In this document: positions 11,203 to 54,536 of the stretch, one piece after another | How the letters are laid out: each line of letters starts with the position of its first letter | Numbering within the stretch: the first letter of the stretch is position 1 | From: Enoplolaimus lenunculus | Lineage: Eukaryota > Nematoda > Enoplea > Enoplida > Thoracostomopsidae | DNA length: 64,000 nt | NCBI GenBank assembly: GCA_030248215.1 | Contig: JASANG010002056.1 | Coordinates: 62,001-126,000, forward strand | Direction of reading: 5' to 3' | Made by a program: the position numbers and the translations under genes | Notes under the pieces: model-generated | What the model was told of the DNA's origin: nothing | Seen by the model: only the letters and a program-made list of their open reading frames with translations | Databases searched by the model: none

Positions 11203-12909
11203 ATGTCAGGTTTGCATAAATTCTCTTTGACTGAGGTCGTACGACGTGTATTAGAACCAAGTGATTCAGAGACAGAAGATGACAAACCGGACGACAATAG
11301 TTCAAATGACGACTCAGAATCAGTTGAGTTAGGTCAATGCAGTAGTGAAGAGGCTGCTATTTATGAGCAAGATAGTGATGGTGAATTACAAAAACAATCG
11401 GACGCATCTAGTAGTGAGTTGAGCGATATGGACGAGACTTCTAGTGGAAGTAATGTGTTTTTGTCAGCGACGGGTGTTGAGTGGCATTCTACAACACCGC
11501 CTGTCCGTGTGTTAGCTAGAAATATAATTCGCTTTCGCGAAGGCACTGCAGTAAACCCTACAACAGAGTCACAAGCATTTTATCTTTATATAAACGAGCC
11601 CATTTTACATACAATTCAGCGACTGACTAGTAGGCGACTGCGGGCGCGCAATTTTTCAACGCTACCAATGTGCGAGCTGAAAGCTTGGCTTGGGGTGGTA
11701 ATCAGAGCTGGTGCAGATCGCGATAACATGTCTCCAGTGGCTTCACTATTCACCAAAAACGACAGCAGGCCCTTTTACCGCTGCGCGCTGTCAAAAAACA
11801 GAATGAAACAGTTGCTGGAAAATGTAACATTCGACAACAAACTGACTCGCCGGGAGCATCAAAAAAGTGACAAAATGGCTGCTATACGAGATGTTTGGGA
11901 CCTATTTCAGTCCAACTTACGTCTTCATTATATACCGTCCGAATCACTTACAGTAGATGAACAGCTCTACGGGTATAGAGGATATGCACCGGGGCGAGCG
12001 TACATGCCGGCGAAACCTGCTAAGTACGGCGTAAAAATATTCTGGCTTTGCGATGCTCGGAATGGATATGCCCTAAAAGGAAATATTTATACAGGGCGTG
12101 AAGGCGAACGGGCCGTAGGGCTTGCTAAACGCATCGTAATGGATCTTATTCAACCATACTGTAACACTCAGCGAAACATTTTCATGGACCGCTATTTCAC
12201 ATCCCATGAATTGGCTGTGGACCTATTACAAAGTGGGCTAACGTGCACAGGCACAATAATGGCAAATCGCCGCAGCGTACCTCCGGTGCTAAAGTCAACA
12301 AAAGAACAAGAGGTCTATAGCACCCGATTTTTATGGGACCACAATAACCGCATAATGTTGGCGTCTTATTGTCCAAAGAAAAATAAAAATGTGCTATTAC
12401 TAAGTTCAGTTCATGTGAAAAACGAAGTTTGCACCAGCAGAGAGGACAAAAAACCAGCAGTTATCTTGGATTATAATTTGGGAAAAGGCGGGGTTGATGA
12501 AATGGACTCTTGCATTGATGATTTTACCTGCAAACGCAAAACGAATCGTTATCCTCTAGTCTGCGTTTTCAATATGATTGATATTGCGTTGCACAACGCA
12601 TTCATTGTCATGAAACTGAACGGATATCAAAAGTCACGCAATGTTTTCATGAAAAAAGTAGCCGAACAACTAGCGCAAGACAATATGACCAAACGTTACA
12701 GTAGTGAAAAAATTTACGCAAAATCAATGGATTCATTTATGGCTTACGGGCTGCCTCAAAAGCGAAACGAACCTTCTACATCTGGTAAACCGACCAAATG
12801 TCAGGTCACAAGTTGTCACAAATCTACGAGATTGAGCTGTTCGTCATGTGGAAAACAAGTGTGCAAGAACCACATGAATCGCACCATAACGTGCAACGAC
12901 TGTGCTTAA
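11203..12909 (+). CDS. piggyBac transposase, 568 residues, apparently intact
   Basis: This enzyme would excise and insert its own element at TTAA sites. The N-terminal 80 residues are very acidic (SDSETEDDKPDDNSSNDD), as usual in the family. The DDE/D catalytic core follows: Asp252 in LTVDEQLYGYRG, Asp329 in IFMDRYFTS and Asp432 with Asp435 in GGVDEMD. The spacing is nearly the same as the published piggyBac triad (268, 346, 447/450). KYGVKIFWLCDARNGY lies between the first two. The C-terminus has a Cys/His zinc-binding domain (CQVTSC, CSSCGKQVCKNH, CNDC) expected to bind the element ends. The ATG at 11203 is the first in frame and lies 302 bp inside the left end. No stop or frameshift interrupts the frame. 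No intron is needed. Confidence 0.95.
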   Translation: MSGLHKFSLTEVVRRVLEPSDSETEDDKPDDNSSNDDSESVELGQCSSEEAAIYEQDSDGELQKQSDASSSELSDMDETSSGSNVFLSATGVEWHSTTPPVRVLARNIIRFREGTAVNPTTESQAFYLYINEPILHTIQRLTSRRLRARNFSTLPMCELKAWLGVVIRAGADRDNMSPVASLFTKNDSRPFYRCALSKNRMKQLLENVTFDNKLTRREHQKSDKMAAIRDVWDLFQSNLRLHYIPSESLTVDEQLYGYRGYAPGRAYMPAKPAKYGVKIFWLCDARNGYALKGNIYTGREGERAVGLAKRIVMDLIQPYCNTQRNIFMDRYFTSHELAVDLLQSGLTCTGTIMANRRSVPPVLKSTKEQEVYSTRFLWDHNNRIMLASYCPKKNKNVLLLSSVHVKNEVCTSREDKKPAVILDYNLGKGGVDEMDSCIDDFTCKRKTNRYPLVCVFNMIDIALHNAFIVMKLNGYQKSRNVFMKKVAEQLAQDNMTKRYSSEKIYAKSMDSFMAYGLPQKRNEPSTSGKPTKCQVTSCHKSTRLSCSSCGKQVCKNHMNRTITCNDCA

Positions 12910-13044
12910 CTGGACAACGCGCCCGCAGTGGGAGGCTGGACGGGGAGCGGGTGGAACTCCGCCAGAACACTAGTTCTGACTGTCTCGAGCCAGTTAAAGG
13001 AGGAGAGCACCCTGAGATAAGCCAAAACTAACGCTAGTTGTGTT

Positions 13045-13060
13045 GTCTACATATGTAGAC
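13045..13060. repeat. Subterminal 16-bp palindrome, copy 3 (right)
   Basis: Third identical copy of the 16-mer, about 43 bp inside the right end of the element. Left and right ends therefore differ in copy number (two against one), like the asymmetric ends known for other piggyBac elements. Confidence 0.9.
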
Positions 13061-13554
13061 CGTTGGGCTGATTAAGGTGAAAATTTTGCCGGGCCGTTGA
13101 GGGTTAAAAAGCTCTGAACTTTGTGCCTGACAGAAATGTGTAAAATTTAAATATATTCAAGAAATTACTATTTACAATTTATAACAAACAAATTTTATTT
13201 TTTCAAGAAATAGTTGTCATATATATTCTAGAGTTTATTTTCTGATTTAATTGTATGTAAAAAACTGCCTCTGTTTATGTTATTAGAAGTATATATAAAT
13301 GATCGAATTTCAAAGATATTTCAGGTTGAGCTCAGGCTCGCCCCAACCTAAGGTTACGTCTTGGACGTATATTAGGATGTAAAATTAGGCAATTTGGTTG
13401 AGCTTAACTCCCAATTTTGAAGACGACTTCTCTGGCAAATCTTGTTTCTAGGACATATATGTAATCCGCAAAACAAGTCTTTTATTTCAGACAGATTTGT
13501 TTAATATTTCAGACATATTGTCTTGTATTCCAGAAATATTTGTCTTAATCGTTT

Positions 13555-13738
13555 ATAAAACACGCTCTTAAATTTAAGACACAGTTTTCTGAAAAATTCC
13601 AGAAAATAGTGTCTTGCATTCAAGACATATATGTCTGGAGTCTAAATCATAAAACACTCTCTAAAATTTAAAACACAGCTTTCTGAAAAATTTCAGAACT
13701 TGTGTCTTGCATTCAAGACATTAGTTGTCTGAAGTCTA
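13555..13738. repeat. Two tandem copies of a ~92-bp TGTCTT-rich unit
   Basis: The unit beginning ATAAAACACGCTCTTAAATT is followed directly by a diverged copy beginning ATAAAACACTCTCTAAAATT. Both contain TTTCTGAAAAATT and TGTGTCTTGCATTCAAGACA or GTGTCTTGCATTCAAGACA. Related TGTCTT/AAGACA pieces extend through 13470-13790 and reappear just left of the piggyBac element (10830-10895). Confidence 0.6.
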
Positions 13739-13799
13739 GATTAAGACATAATTGTCTTGAATTTTAAAAAAATGTTGCTTGAATATCAGAAAATGTTTT

Positions 13800-16700
13800 T
13801 GCGAGTGGAACAGTACATTAGTAGTCAGAGAGTTGGCTTCCTCAAACTTTAGGTGGGTCCTTAAAATAGAGAGGCGTATTAATTAGAATATCAGGAACTG
13901 AGATAGAAAATCTCGCAAGCGAGGCGAACCAGAAACCAGGCGTATTTTAACATTACGGAGGTTTTTGTTCAAACTGGTTAAACTGTTAAGCTAGACTGCT
14001 AAACAAAGAAACTCAGTTGGCGGCCAGCAAGCTGACAGATACTATTTTTTAGACATCTAGCACTTTTGTAGTGTGTAGCCTATGCTTATTATATGTAATA
14101 AACGTTGATATGATCACAGTAAAATAGTCAGTCACGTGATTCTCGTAGCATTGTTTTTAAACCAGATTTAGCATCCATTTAAATCATTGCATTCGTAAAA
14201 GCGCAATTTCATGTTTTAAGAAACAGAAAAACCGTTTACTCTATGGTGGATTCAATTTTTCGTAAAACAACTTTGTTTGAATACAAATCCAAAAAACTGT
14301 AACACCAGGTTTTACACTAAGAATTCTTTCCCTTCCCATATAAACTGTCCCCCGGATATTTGTTACCGATAGAAGCGGTTTGCGTGGCCTGCTAATATAA
14401 AAACTGTCCCTGCCCCCGCCCGGAGAGCTTTAATCGATAAAACTGTCCGTTCTAGATAAATCCCGTCCTCAAACATAACTTATGAATTCTGGTCACCGAA
14501 TATGTCCCGATCATTATGGCGCTATCTAAAGTCTTAAATACAGAGACAAACTTCATGTAACGGTATAGTATCGCAGGTTGGGTAAAAAAATTTAAACGAC
14601 GTAATTTTTACCATTAAGGAACAAATTAGCCTAATTTTTCTTTTTTGCTATACATATAATAATCCTATCTTTTGAAATTACTTAGGAGGTCTCTTAAATG
14701 CTCAGCTTTCAATTCTGGAGTGCTATTTAAACATGATACCAAATTCAATTAAAAACTATAATTGGCGTAAAACACTACCGGAAAGCTGATTTTATAATGA
14801 CGCCAGATGTTTCATTCAAAAGGGTATTAACTACGATTCGATATTAATTTTTTATTCAGTGCAATAATATCTATCTATCTATACATATACCAATGTGTTC
14901 ACGGATAGTAAAGAAACAAAAATGATTAGTGATCAAAATAACGGAAACGGAAAGCGGATATTAAAGCATATAAGTTTCAAAGATGTTTTAGTTTTCTGCT
15001 AAGACTATAGAGGCATGCAAATATTCATCGCGGTTTCCAAAATTTAAACAAAAAATACCGGATGCATCGAAATTTTTAAGATTTTGGATAAATTTCATAA
15101 TTTTTATTTCGTTTTCAACCATCGCAGCATATCCGCAATGAAAATAATTGCCAGATAAAATACGTGATTTATAACTAATTATGAACTTATAAAATACCAG
15201 AAGTTCCGCTACTTCTAACATGGAAACGGACATCAATTTTTACCGAAAATGGACATCCGGTTACACCTGAGTTGTAGTGTTTATAATGGTAAACACCTAC
15301 CGTCCCATCATTCGAGGTTATGAAAGTTTTAATACCCTTAATACGGAAAGATACCGATGAACTAAATGTTATACAAATTTCTCCTGTCCAAACAAAGCCT
15401 TTAAGCAGCGCAGATGTCTGCAAAGTATGCCATAGATATATATGTTTAATTTTGTTTGAATGCAATTCTCCGGGCACCATTACCTCAGACAATATTTAGC
15501 CAAAAAATGTACGAATCCACAAATTTTTACATATTTGCCTGTATTTTCATGACCTTTCCCCTGATTGCTACCCAAGCATGACTTTGAGAAATATTTCAGT
15601 TTCAGGTAACAAATTTCGCCTTGGTATCGAAAAATATTTCGGAAAAATTTACACACCACTGGACGCCGCAGGACCGCAGCCAGAACAATTATACATGGGC
15701 ATTTTTGGACTTTACACTCTTCACTCCGGTTTAAAATTTACAGGAGGGGCCATATTTTTTCAGCGGAGCTCAGCCCACCTGGCAGCCTTCTGGCTAAGGG
15801 CCTACGACATTGTTTGCAGTGCCGGAGCAGACACTGGTAGAGGCTCCCCCCAAACTAGCGAGCGAGGGGGTAGCTGCTCTGGCCCTGAAACATGCTTAAC
15901 CTCTGGCTTAGTGTTATGCTCAGACTTAACCTCAGGCATTGCATTTAAGCCTAAGCTGTCGGTTAGACTTACGCCTAGCCTAAGGTTCGTTGTGTGGGCG
16001 GACTTTATGTGGGGAAAGCATAAAACAAGTACATACCGAGTTATGATATTTTCTAGTTCAATGGCAGGGCTTGCGTGCATGTGTACTATAATTTTATTTT
16101 GCGCCACCCACATACACACAATATCCGCACCGGTCGGATTATATCCTTAAAACTTTGGTCGACCGTACAACTTCACATCGTAATATCCACAGCAATCGTA
16201 AAATGTAAATTTCGGATTAAAGTTTCAGGAATTGCAGTTTTATGTGTGATAAGATATGTCCGTTCCAAAGGTGATCTTTGCGAAAGTTTGTAACAGTCGA
16301 TTTTGTTCTCGGCCAGGTAAAAATGGTACCCTCTTCAAATTGATTTCTACTAAAATTGCAATTTTCGAACACTATCCAAAAATGTTGGTTTGCTAAGATA
16401 CAGGAGTACAGCCAGGACAGTCACAAAGTCGGGAAAGCGAGACACTCAAAACACTAGGACAGCTGGAACGTGTGGGACAGCAGGAATGTCAAGACAGCAG
16501 AACAGTCGAGATAGCAAGACGCCTCTTATTATTGCCTTTTGCCGTGTACAGTGGCACACCATATATATTGCATTTTTGCTGTCTCAGCCGCTTCAGGTTA
16601 ATCTTGCTCCTCCGGTGCATGTTTAGCTCCGTTTTTCCCTTGAAATCGAAAGGAGTTCAAAGTGCGGTAGCCTTTTAATGATACAATGCTAGAAAATGTA

Positions 16701-17040
16701 TCTATGATTTGTTGTTTTCAGGGAGTAAAAGTGAGCCTAGCGCTCGATACGCCTAAAATTTTTACCTATCCCTATGATATACAAATGGTTATATATCATA
16801 AAAAATCTATAAACATAGGCAGGAGTTGCTATCAAAAAAAGTGTTTCGAAATCCAGCAGTACGAGAGCTATCAATTTAGTGACCACGATGTGTAGTTTTA
16901 AGCTTTCTCCCAAAGGTGTCTCTACTTTTGGGGCCATATTGACCCACAGGGCCTTAGATGTATGCACGTGCATTTGCTATAATTTATATTATGGGGTTTT
17001 GCAAGTTTTACCTGAAAAGTAAGACACATAGAATCGTTTT
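13800..17040. other. Intergenic DNA without a recognised gene
   Basis: No conserved exon was found on either strand. It contains a GGCCCGTAGCCA-type MITE remnant (about 15660-15810), a stretch of TTAACCTC/TTAAGCCTAAG telomere-like hexamers (about 15890-15985), a GACAGC-rich irregular tract (about 16410-16520) and isolated CCGGTTACACC-type transposon ends (about 15250). Open frames at 15187-15492 (minus) and 15578-16150 (plus) run through these repeats and have no recognisable domain. Confidence 0.5.
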
Positions 17041-17055
17041 GTAAATTATATTGGA

Positions 17056-17864
17056 CCAAATCTTGAACCAGAAGCTATTTTGCCAGACTGTGCATCTGAT
17101 ATGGAGTCCGATTCAGACAATGATGACGGCTTGTACAGTCTTGCAACGGGAAAATCTACGGATGATGAGGATTCGGACTTTTTTGCAGCATAATCTGATA
17201 CTTCGAACACCATCACCAGTTTAATACGACACGGTTGACAATGCCACGCCGGCCAGTAAACAACGTCAATACGTCGACGGTTGGCGGTCAAAATGACGAA
17301 GTAATCGAGAACTAAACATTGGTGACGTAAGTTGGAAATCACAGCTTGCGACATTGTCAAGAGAAAAAACAGCGCCCCAGCAAACTATTAATTACTTCAA
17401 AAATTATTCACGGATGACACTTTGGACACCATAACGTATCAAACTAACATTTACAACACCAGCGTACACTTCTCAACGATATCGGTAATGTGTAACAAAA
17501 CAACCTAATGACCCCCGATGGGATGTCGTTTTCAAACTCCGACCTTTTCTTACTTCGTTTCAAGAAACTGCCCAAGATACCGCCCGATAAAAAATATTGT
17601 ATTGATGAACAATTTATTCCGTTTAAAGAAACACGCTTAAGCGACATCTTCTTAAAACCGAGGAAGTGGGGTTTCAAGGTATTTGCTCGTTGCGGTGCTT
17701 CCGGTATTTTGTACGACTTGTACATTTATGACGGCTTTTACTTAAGGCCTCCTGCCCCACCGGTAAAAACCCGAGTTTACAACTATGCCACAAGTACACA
17801 ACTGAAGTCCGCTGATATCAAGTTTACAGAGTTTGCTTATATAAACATAAATAGCCTTGTTTAA
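17056..17864 (+). pseudogene. Decayed piggyBac transposase fragment (PGBD2/3/4-like)
   Basis: An acidic leader (MESDSDNDDGLYSLATG, then STDDEDSDFF) ends at a TAA near 17190. Further along come WDVVFKLRPFLTSF in one frame and KYCIDEQFIPFKE, KPRKWGFKVFARCGASG and LYDLYIYDG in another. These match the first half of piggyBac-derived proteins, including the first catalytic Asp (CIDEQ). The frame shifts near 17560, a stop lies after the acidic leader, and the second and third catalytic Asp regions are missing, so it cannot make a transposase. It belongs to a different piggyBac subfamily from the intact copy at 10901-13103. No TTAA-flanked ends were identified. Confidence 0.75.
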
Positions 17865-17887
17865 ATTCTATGTATGTGCATTGAACC

Positions 17888-17962
17888 GTGCGTTGGTAGC
17901 CGAATCGGTAAAGCGTCGAACTTTCAATATCGAGGCTCAAGGATCAACTCCCACCTTGGCCT
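17888..17962 (+). repeat. tRNA-derived SINE-like remnant
   Basis: The sequence has a box-A-like TAGCCGAATCGGTAAAGC, a central CTTTCAATATCGAGG resembling an anticodon arm, and a box-B-like GGATCAACTCC, in tRNA order and spacing. The arms do not pair well enough for a working tRNA, so it looks like a diverged pol-III-type SINE head. It follows the piggyBac fragment directly. Confidence 0.45.
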
Positions 17963-20070
17963 GGTAATTTATGCCAATTATCATTTTCTTTTAATTTCTG
18001 TTCCGGGAAAATGGGACGGCCTTTAAAGTAACATTGGCCAGATTTTCCATACCAAACCATGAAAATTTAGGCGTTTTCATTTTCCTCTTTGCCGTTTTCC
18101 AAACAAATTTTGCCCTTCAAATGTTCCCGACAATGCCTGAGAATATCCAGGCGTTTGAATTCCACCAATTTTGTAGTGTTTTAACTCTCAAGTTTTGTTT
18201 TTTCCAAACAAAACTTGAAAAGTCGTAGGCGCTTAAATTTTCCACTTTTCCCGTTTTCCAAACAAAATCTGCTTTTAGACTTTCCGTACTTCATCAGGGA
18301 AAGCCTATATATACGTTTTAAATTTTCCACTATTCCAGTTTACGCTGCTCTCCTGGTCGAAAGTTATCCACCCTAAAAACTGAAAGCCCATGTTCTATTC
18401 ATGGGCGGAACAATGTAACAGGTTCTTGCGCGTGACTGCAAGTTGAAGGAAGAAAATATGTTGAGAGTGGAGCCAAGAGGAAGTCATTATGTCAAAGTGG
18501 GCATTACCAATAAAACGTGCGTCTTACGGTGGTTTGATATACGTGAACTACAGTCCTTGGTGTGCGGTAGCTGACATTCGTTTTATGATTACAAAAAATT
18601 TAATGCAACTTTTGCATTATAGTATATTTGTACTAGTTTATTTATGCCAAGCCTTAAAGAATGCACGATAATTTCGACCAAGACTACATATTTTAACGGT
18701 ACACGTGTTATAGTTATTTGCAGGTATATGGGACCGTTTTTGACTGTTCGGATCTGCAACAATCAACGCGTGGTTGCTGTATCGGCGTGATTGCGATGTT
18801 TTTCAAATACCTATTAAGAGGTAACCGCTCGACTTATTGGATTTTATTCTTGCCACTGCAAAGGAAATGTGTCGTTTTCAACAACCATCTGCGCGTTTTA
18901 GCAACGAACAGAACGAGAATCGATCAAGATTCGGTCGTCCTAGTGTTGCATGGGTAAACCGTCAGCTCCTTAGATCATAGATTAGTTTGCGTTTTAATGA
19001 GAAAGAACACTATCCTGTACACTAGAAACGGTGTGGATGCGGCAACTTCCATTAAAAAGTTCGAATTGGTTGAAAGAATTGCAACGTGCACCATTGCGTT
19101 TTAGAAAACAGAAATAGTTTCATTCCGTATACACTCACGTTGCTTTAGGTAGAATACTGGTTAATTCTACTTAGTGCTTCTTGCTATGTTGGCAAGGATA
19201 ACTGTGTAATATATTGTCTTTAGTGCGCTTCTGTAATCTATAGTGTGCCTTTTAATGCACTGAAAAAGTAGTGTAATATCGATAGTTAAACGTTAAAAAT
19301 GTGTTTGTATTATTTCAACGTGTAAAGCCATTTGTATACAGGAAAATATTCGCATGCCAAGCTCGGTTAATGCGAATTCGGCTCTTGAACTCAGGAAATT
19401 GCGTGCATTGGGGTGTTTATGCTGTTTATAATGTTAATTGCAACAATATAAAAAGTAGTTTGTACAATAATAAAAAATTTCCGCGTTTTGGTCAATGTTG
19501 GGTCTTAGAAGGTTTAAGGATAACGAAAGTTGCAGAAATATGTCTAGTTTAGACGTTCAGAAGGCTGATAGACAAATTTATCGCTTCGCTCCGCCCTTGA
19601 ATTCGAACCATGATAGCGTAGTTTTACTTCCATATAAGGCGAAATTTACTTAGCTATGCAGCAGCCATGAGTGTTTCACGAAACGGGTAAAGAATTATGC
19701 TGCTTGTCAACGACGAGAAATGTTATGTTATTAAGCGTTCCACGTCACAAAGTACGTTGCAATATTTAGCAATATTTTTTAAGATCGTAGTACTAAAAGC
19801 GCAGAAAGTTTTTCAAACAACCATTTGGTATTGTGGTTGATGATTCCTGTATTTTATCGAATTCAAACTCACTCCTGTGACGCTCCTAATTCCTAATCGT
19901 TGTCTTGAATGCAAAATTTCTGTGAGAGTTCAATCCTCGCTCTGGACTCACGTGTAAGCATGTGAGACATGCTTGTCCCTTGTCAGTCTAGGTTGTCAGT
20001 CTAGGTAAGAACGGGGACATCAGACCTTTCATTCAGACCTTTTACTAAGCAGCTGGAAAATCGGGCTAGA
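17963..20070. other. Intergenic DNA without a recognised gene
   Basis: No conserved coding segment is visible. A fragment CTTTAAAGTAACATTGGCC near 18023-18041 matches the ends of the MITE at 56818-56967. Around 18050-18330 an irregular direct repeat (TTTTCCAAACAAAA, about three times) occurs. The short open frames have no similarity I recognise. An ATG at 19667 (MSVSRN, then GGGTAAAG) was tested as a mig-15 start exon and fails by phase. Confidence 0.45.
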
Positions 20071-20141
20071 GCGGGGATCGAACTCAGCCTATGGATCCTT
20101 AAGCGAGCACTCTACCACTGCACCACGTAGCCGGCCTGTCC
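20071..20141 (-). repeat. tRNA-derived SINE-like unit 1 (minus)
   Basis: On the minus strand it reads CTACGTGGTGCAGTGGTAGA (box A) through TTAAGGATCCATAGGCTGAG to GTTCGATCCCCGC (box B), tRNA-like in order and spacing. The TTAAGGATCC centre is shared with units 2-4. The arms are too irregular for a functional tRNA. Confidence 0.6.
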
Positions 20142-20270
20142 AACTGCATTTTTCGTCAACTATATGTGTCGACCGTACGCCACAACGTGCATTGCATTTA
20201 TTGCATATGCACCAGGACAAGCATGTCTCACATGCTTACATAGGTAGGAACCGGGACTGCGGGCCTCCAG

Positions 20271-20343
20271 AACAGGGATCGTACTCTCAGCCTACGGATC
20301 CTTAGGCAAATGCTCTACCACTGCGCCACGCAACCCGCCCTCT
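20271..20343 (-). repeat. tRNA-derived SINE-like unit 2 (minus)
   Basis: Minus-strand copy with box A GCGTGGCGCAGTGGTAGAGC and box B-like GAGTACGATCCC. It is preceded by AAGCATGTGAGACATGCTT-type palindromic sequence (about 20218-20238). Together with unit 3 it forms a head-to-head arrangement around about 20400. Confidence 0.6.
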
Positions 20344-20522
20344 GACTACCTTTTTCGTCGACTATATGTGTCGACCGTATGCTGCCAGCAAGCATACAAC
20401 ACATTACAAGCATGTCTCACATGCTTACATCCGTTATGTGCGCATGCAATATAGTGCACTGTATTGTATGTATGCTAGCTGGCAGCATACGGTCGACACA
20501 TATAGCCGACGAAAAATGCTGT

Positions 20523-20597
20523 TGGACAGGTGGGCTGCGTTGCGAAGGATGAAAGTGTTCGCTTAAGGATCCGTAGGCTGAGAGTTCGATCCCCGCA
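20523..20597 (+). repeat. tRNA-derived SINE-like unit 3 (plus)
   Basis: Plus-strand copy: TGGACAGGTGGGCTGCGT, a damaged box A (TTGCGAAGGATGAAAG), TTAAGGATCCGTAGGCTGAG, then GAGTTCGATCCCC (box B). It lies opposite unit 2. Between them, GGTCGACACATATAGYCGACGAAAA-type sequence and GCTGCCAGCAAGC form inverted arms. Confidence 0.55.
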
Positions 20598-20845
20598 GGT
20601 TCCTACCTAAACTGACATGGGGGCTAATCCGTGGATGTAATGGTAAATTGCCGCGCTATGTATACGGTATCCAGTGGAAAATTGAGTGGACGGTCACGTC
20701 AAGGGACGACCTTGTTGCAAATTGGGGCATCTAAGCATGTGAGTCATGCTTGTCCTGGTGCGTATACAATATATTTATGCAATGCACATTATACAATATG
20801 CTTGCTGGCGGCAACAGTCGACATATAGTCAACGATAGAAGCACT

Positions 20846-20920
20846 TGGACAGGTGCGCTGCGTGGCGTAGTGGTAAAGTGCTCGCTTAAGGATTCGTAGG
20901 CGGAGAGTTCGATCACTGCT
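20846..20920 (+). repeat. tRNA-derived SINE-like unit 4 (plus)
   Basis: This is the best-preserved box A (CGTGGCGTAGTGGTAAAG), followed by TTAAGGATTCGTAGGCGGAG and GAGTTCGATCACTGC (box B). A tail with CTTTTCCAGCTGCTTAGTAG follows, and the complement of that tail is found next to unit 1 (20045-20060). Units 1 and 4 thus bracket the cluster as outer inverted arms. Confidence 0.6.
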
Positions 20921-20989
20921 ATGGATTCTCGCTTTTCCAGCTGCTTAGTAGAAAAGTTTAGGGTCCCGATTTCTACATAGACTGACAAT

Positions 20990-21383
20990 ATTTACCTCCG
21001 GCGTGTGTACTGATGAAAAAACTGGAACTTTTGCAGCATTATCATTTGGGAGCCGAGTTACAAACTTAAAGGTTTCCTAAACTTGTACGTATAGTTTGCT
21101 TTAAGAAAACAACTTAAATTGCTGTATATTTTTTGCCATATCCTTAATGATTTCCTGAGCTATGTACCAGAATACAACCGGATCTTCTGTTGCGGCAAAG
21201 GGCATATATGTATAAGAAATAAGAATGTATATATAAAACATTTCCTTGCATAGATCAAACAGTGTAATGCATTGCGTATAAACTATATTTTGAGTTCTAT
21301 ACGCTTGTCGCCATTTTAATGAATGCCGTCGTGATCGTAGTGTTTTGCTGTTGCTGAATAGTCTTAATTTTATTTCAACGAAG
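20990..21383. other. mig-15: Region upstream of the first placed mig-15 exon
   Basis: It should hold an upstream intron or leader of mig-15. I found no ATG-bearing exon with a phase-1 donor that would join 21384. The sequence is AT-rich and otherwise featureless. Confidence 0.3.

Positions 21384-54536
<33,153 letters not shown>

Larger units (their letters stand above)
10901..13103 (+). mobile_element. Complete piggyBac transposon
   Basis: The element is 2,203 bp and flanked on both sides by TTAA (10897-10900 and 13104-13107), the obligatory piggyBac target duplication. The terminal inverted repeats start CCCTCAATGGCCCGACA on the left and, read inward, CCCTCAACGGCCCGGCA on the right. A 16-bp palindrome is repeated in the subterminal regions. 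One uninterrupted transposase gene fills most of the interior. The outer flanks resemble the TGTCTT-rich diverged repeat seen at 13470-13790, so it seems to have jumped into an older repeat. Intact ends plus an open transposase suggest recent or continuing activity. Confidence 0.93.

Noticed and set aside
15578-16150. 190-codon plus-strand open frame
   Set aside because: It runs through a MITE remnant and telomere-like hexamers. No recognised domain, and an overlapping minus frame is also open.
19667-19686. ATG with MSVSRN and a GTAAAG donor as the mig-15 start exon
   Set aside because: It ends in phase 2, while the exon at 21384 needs phase 1.
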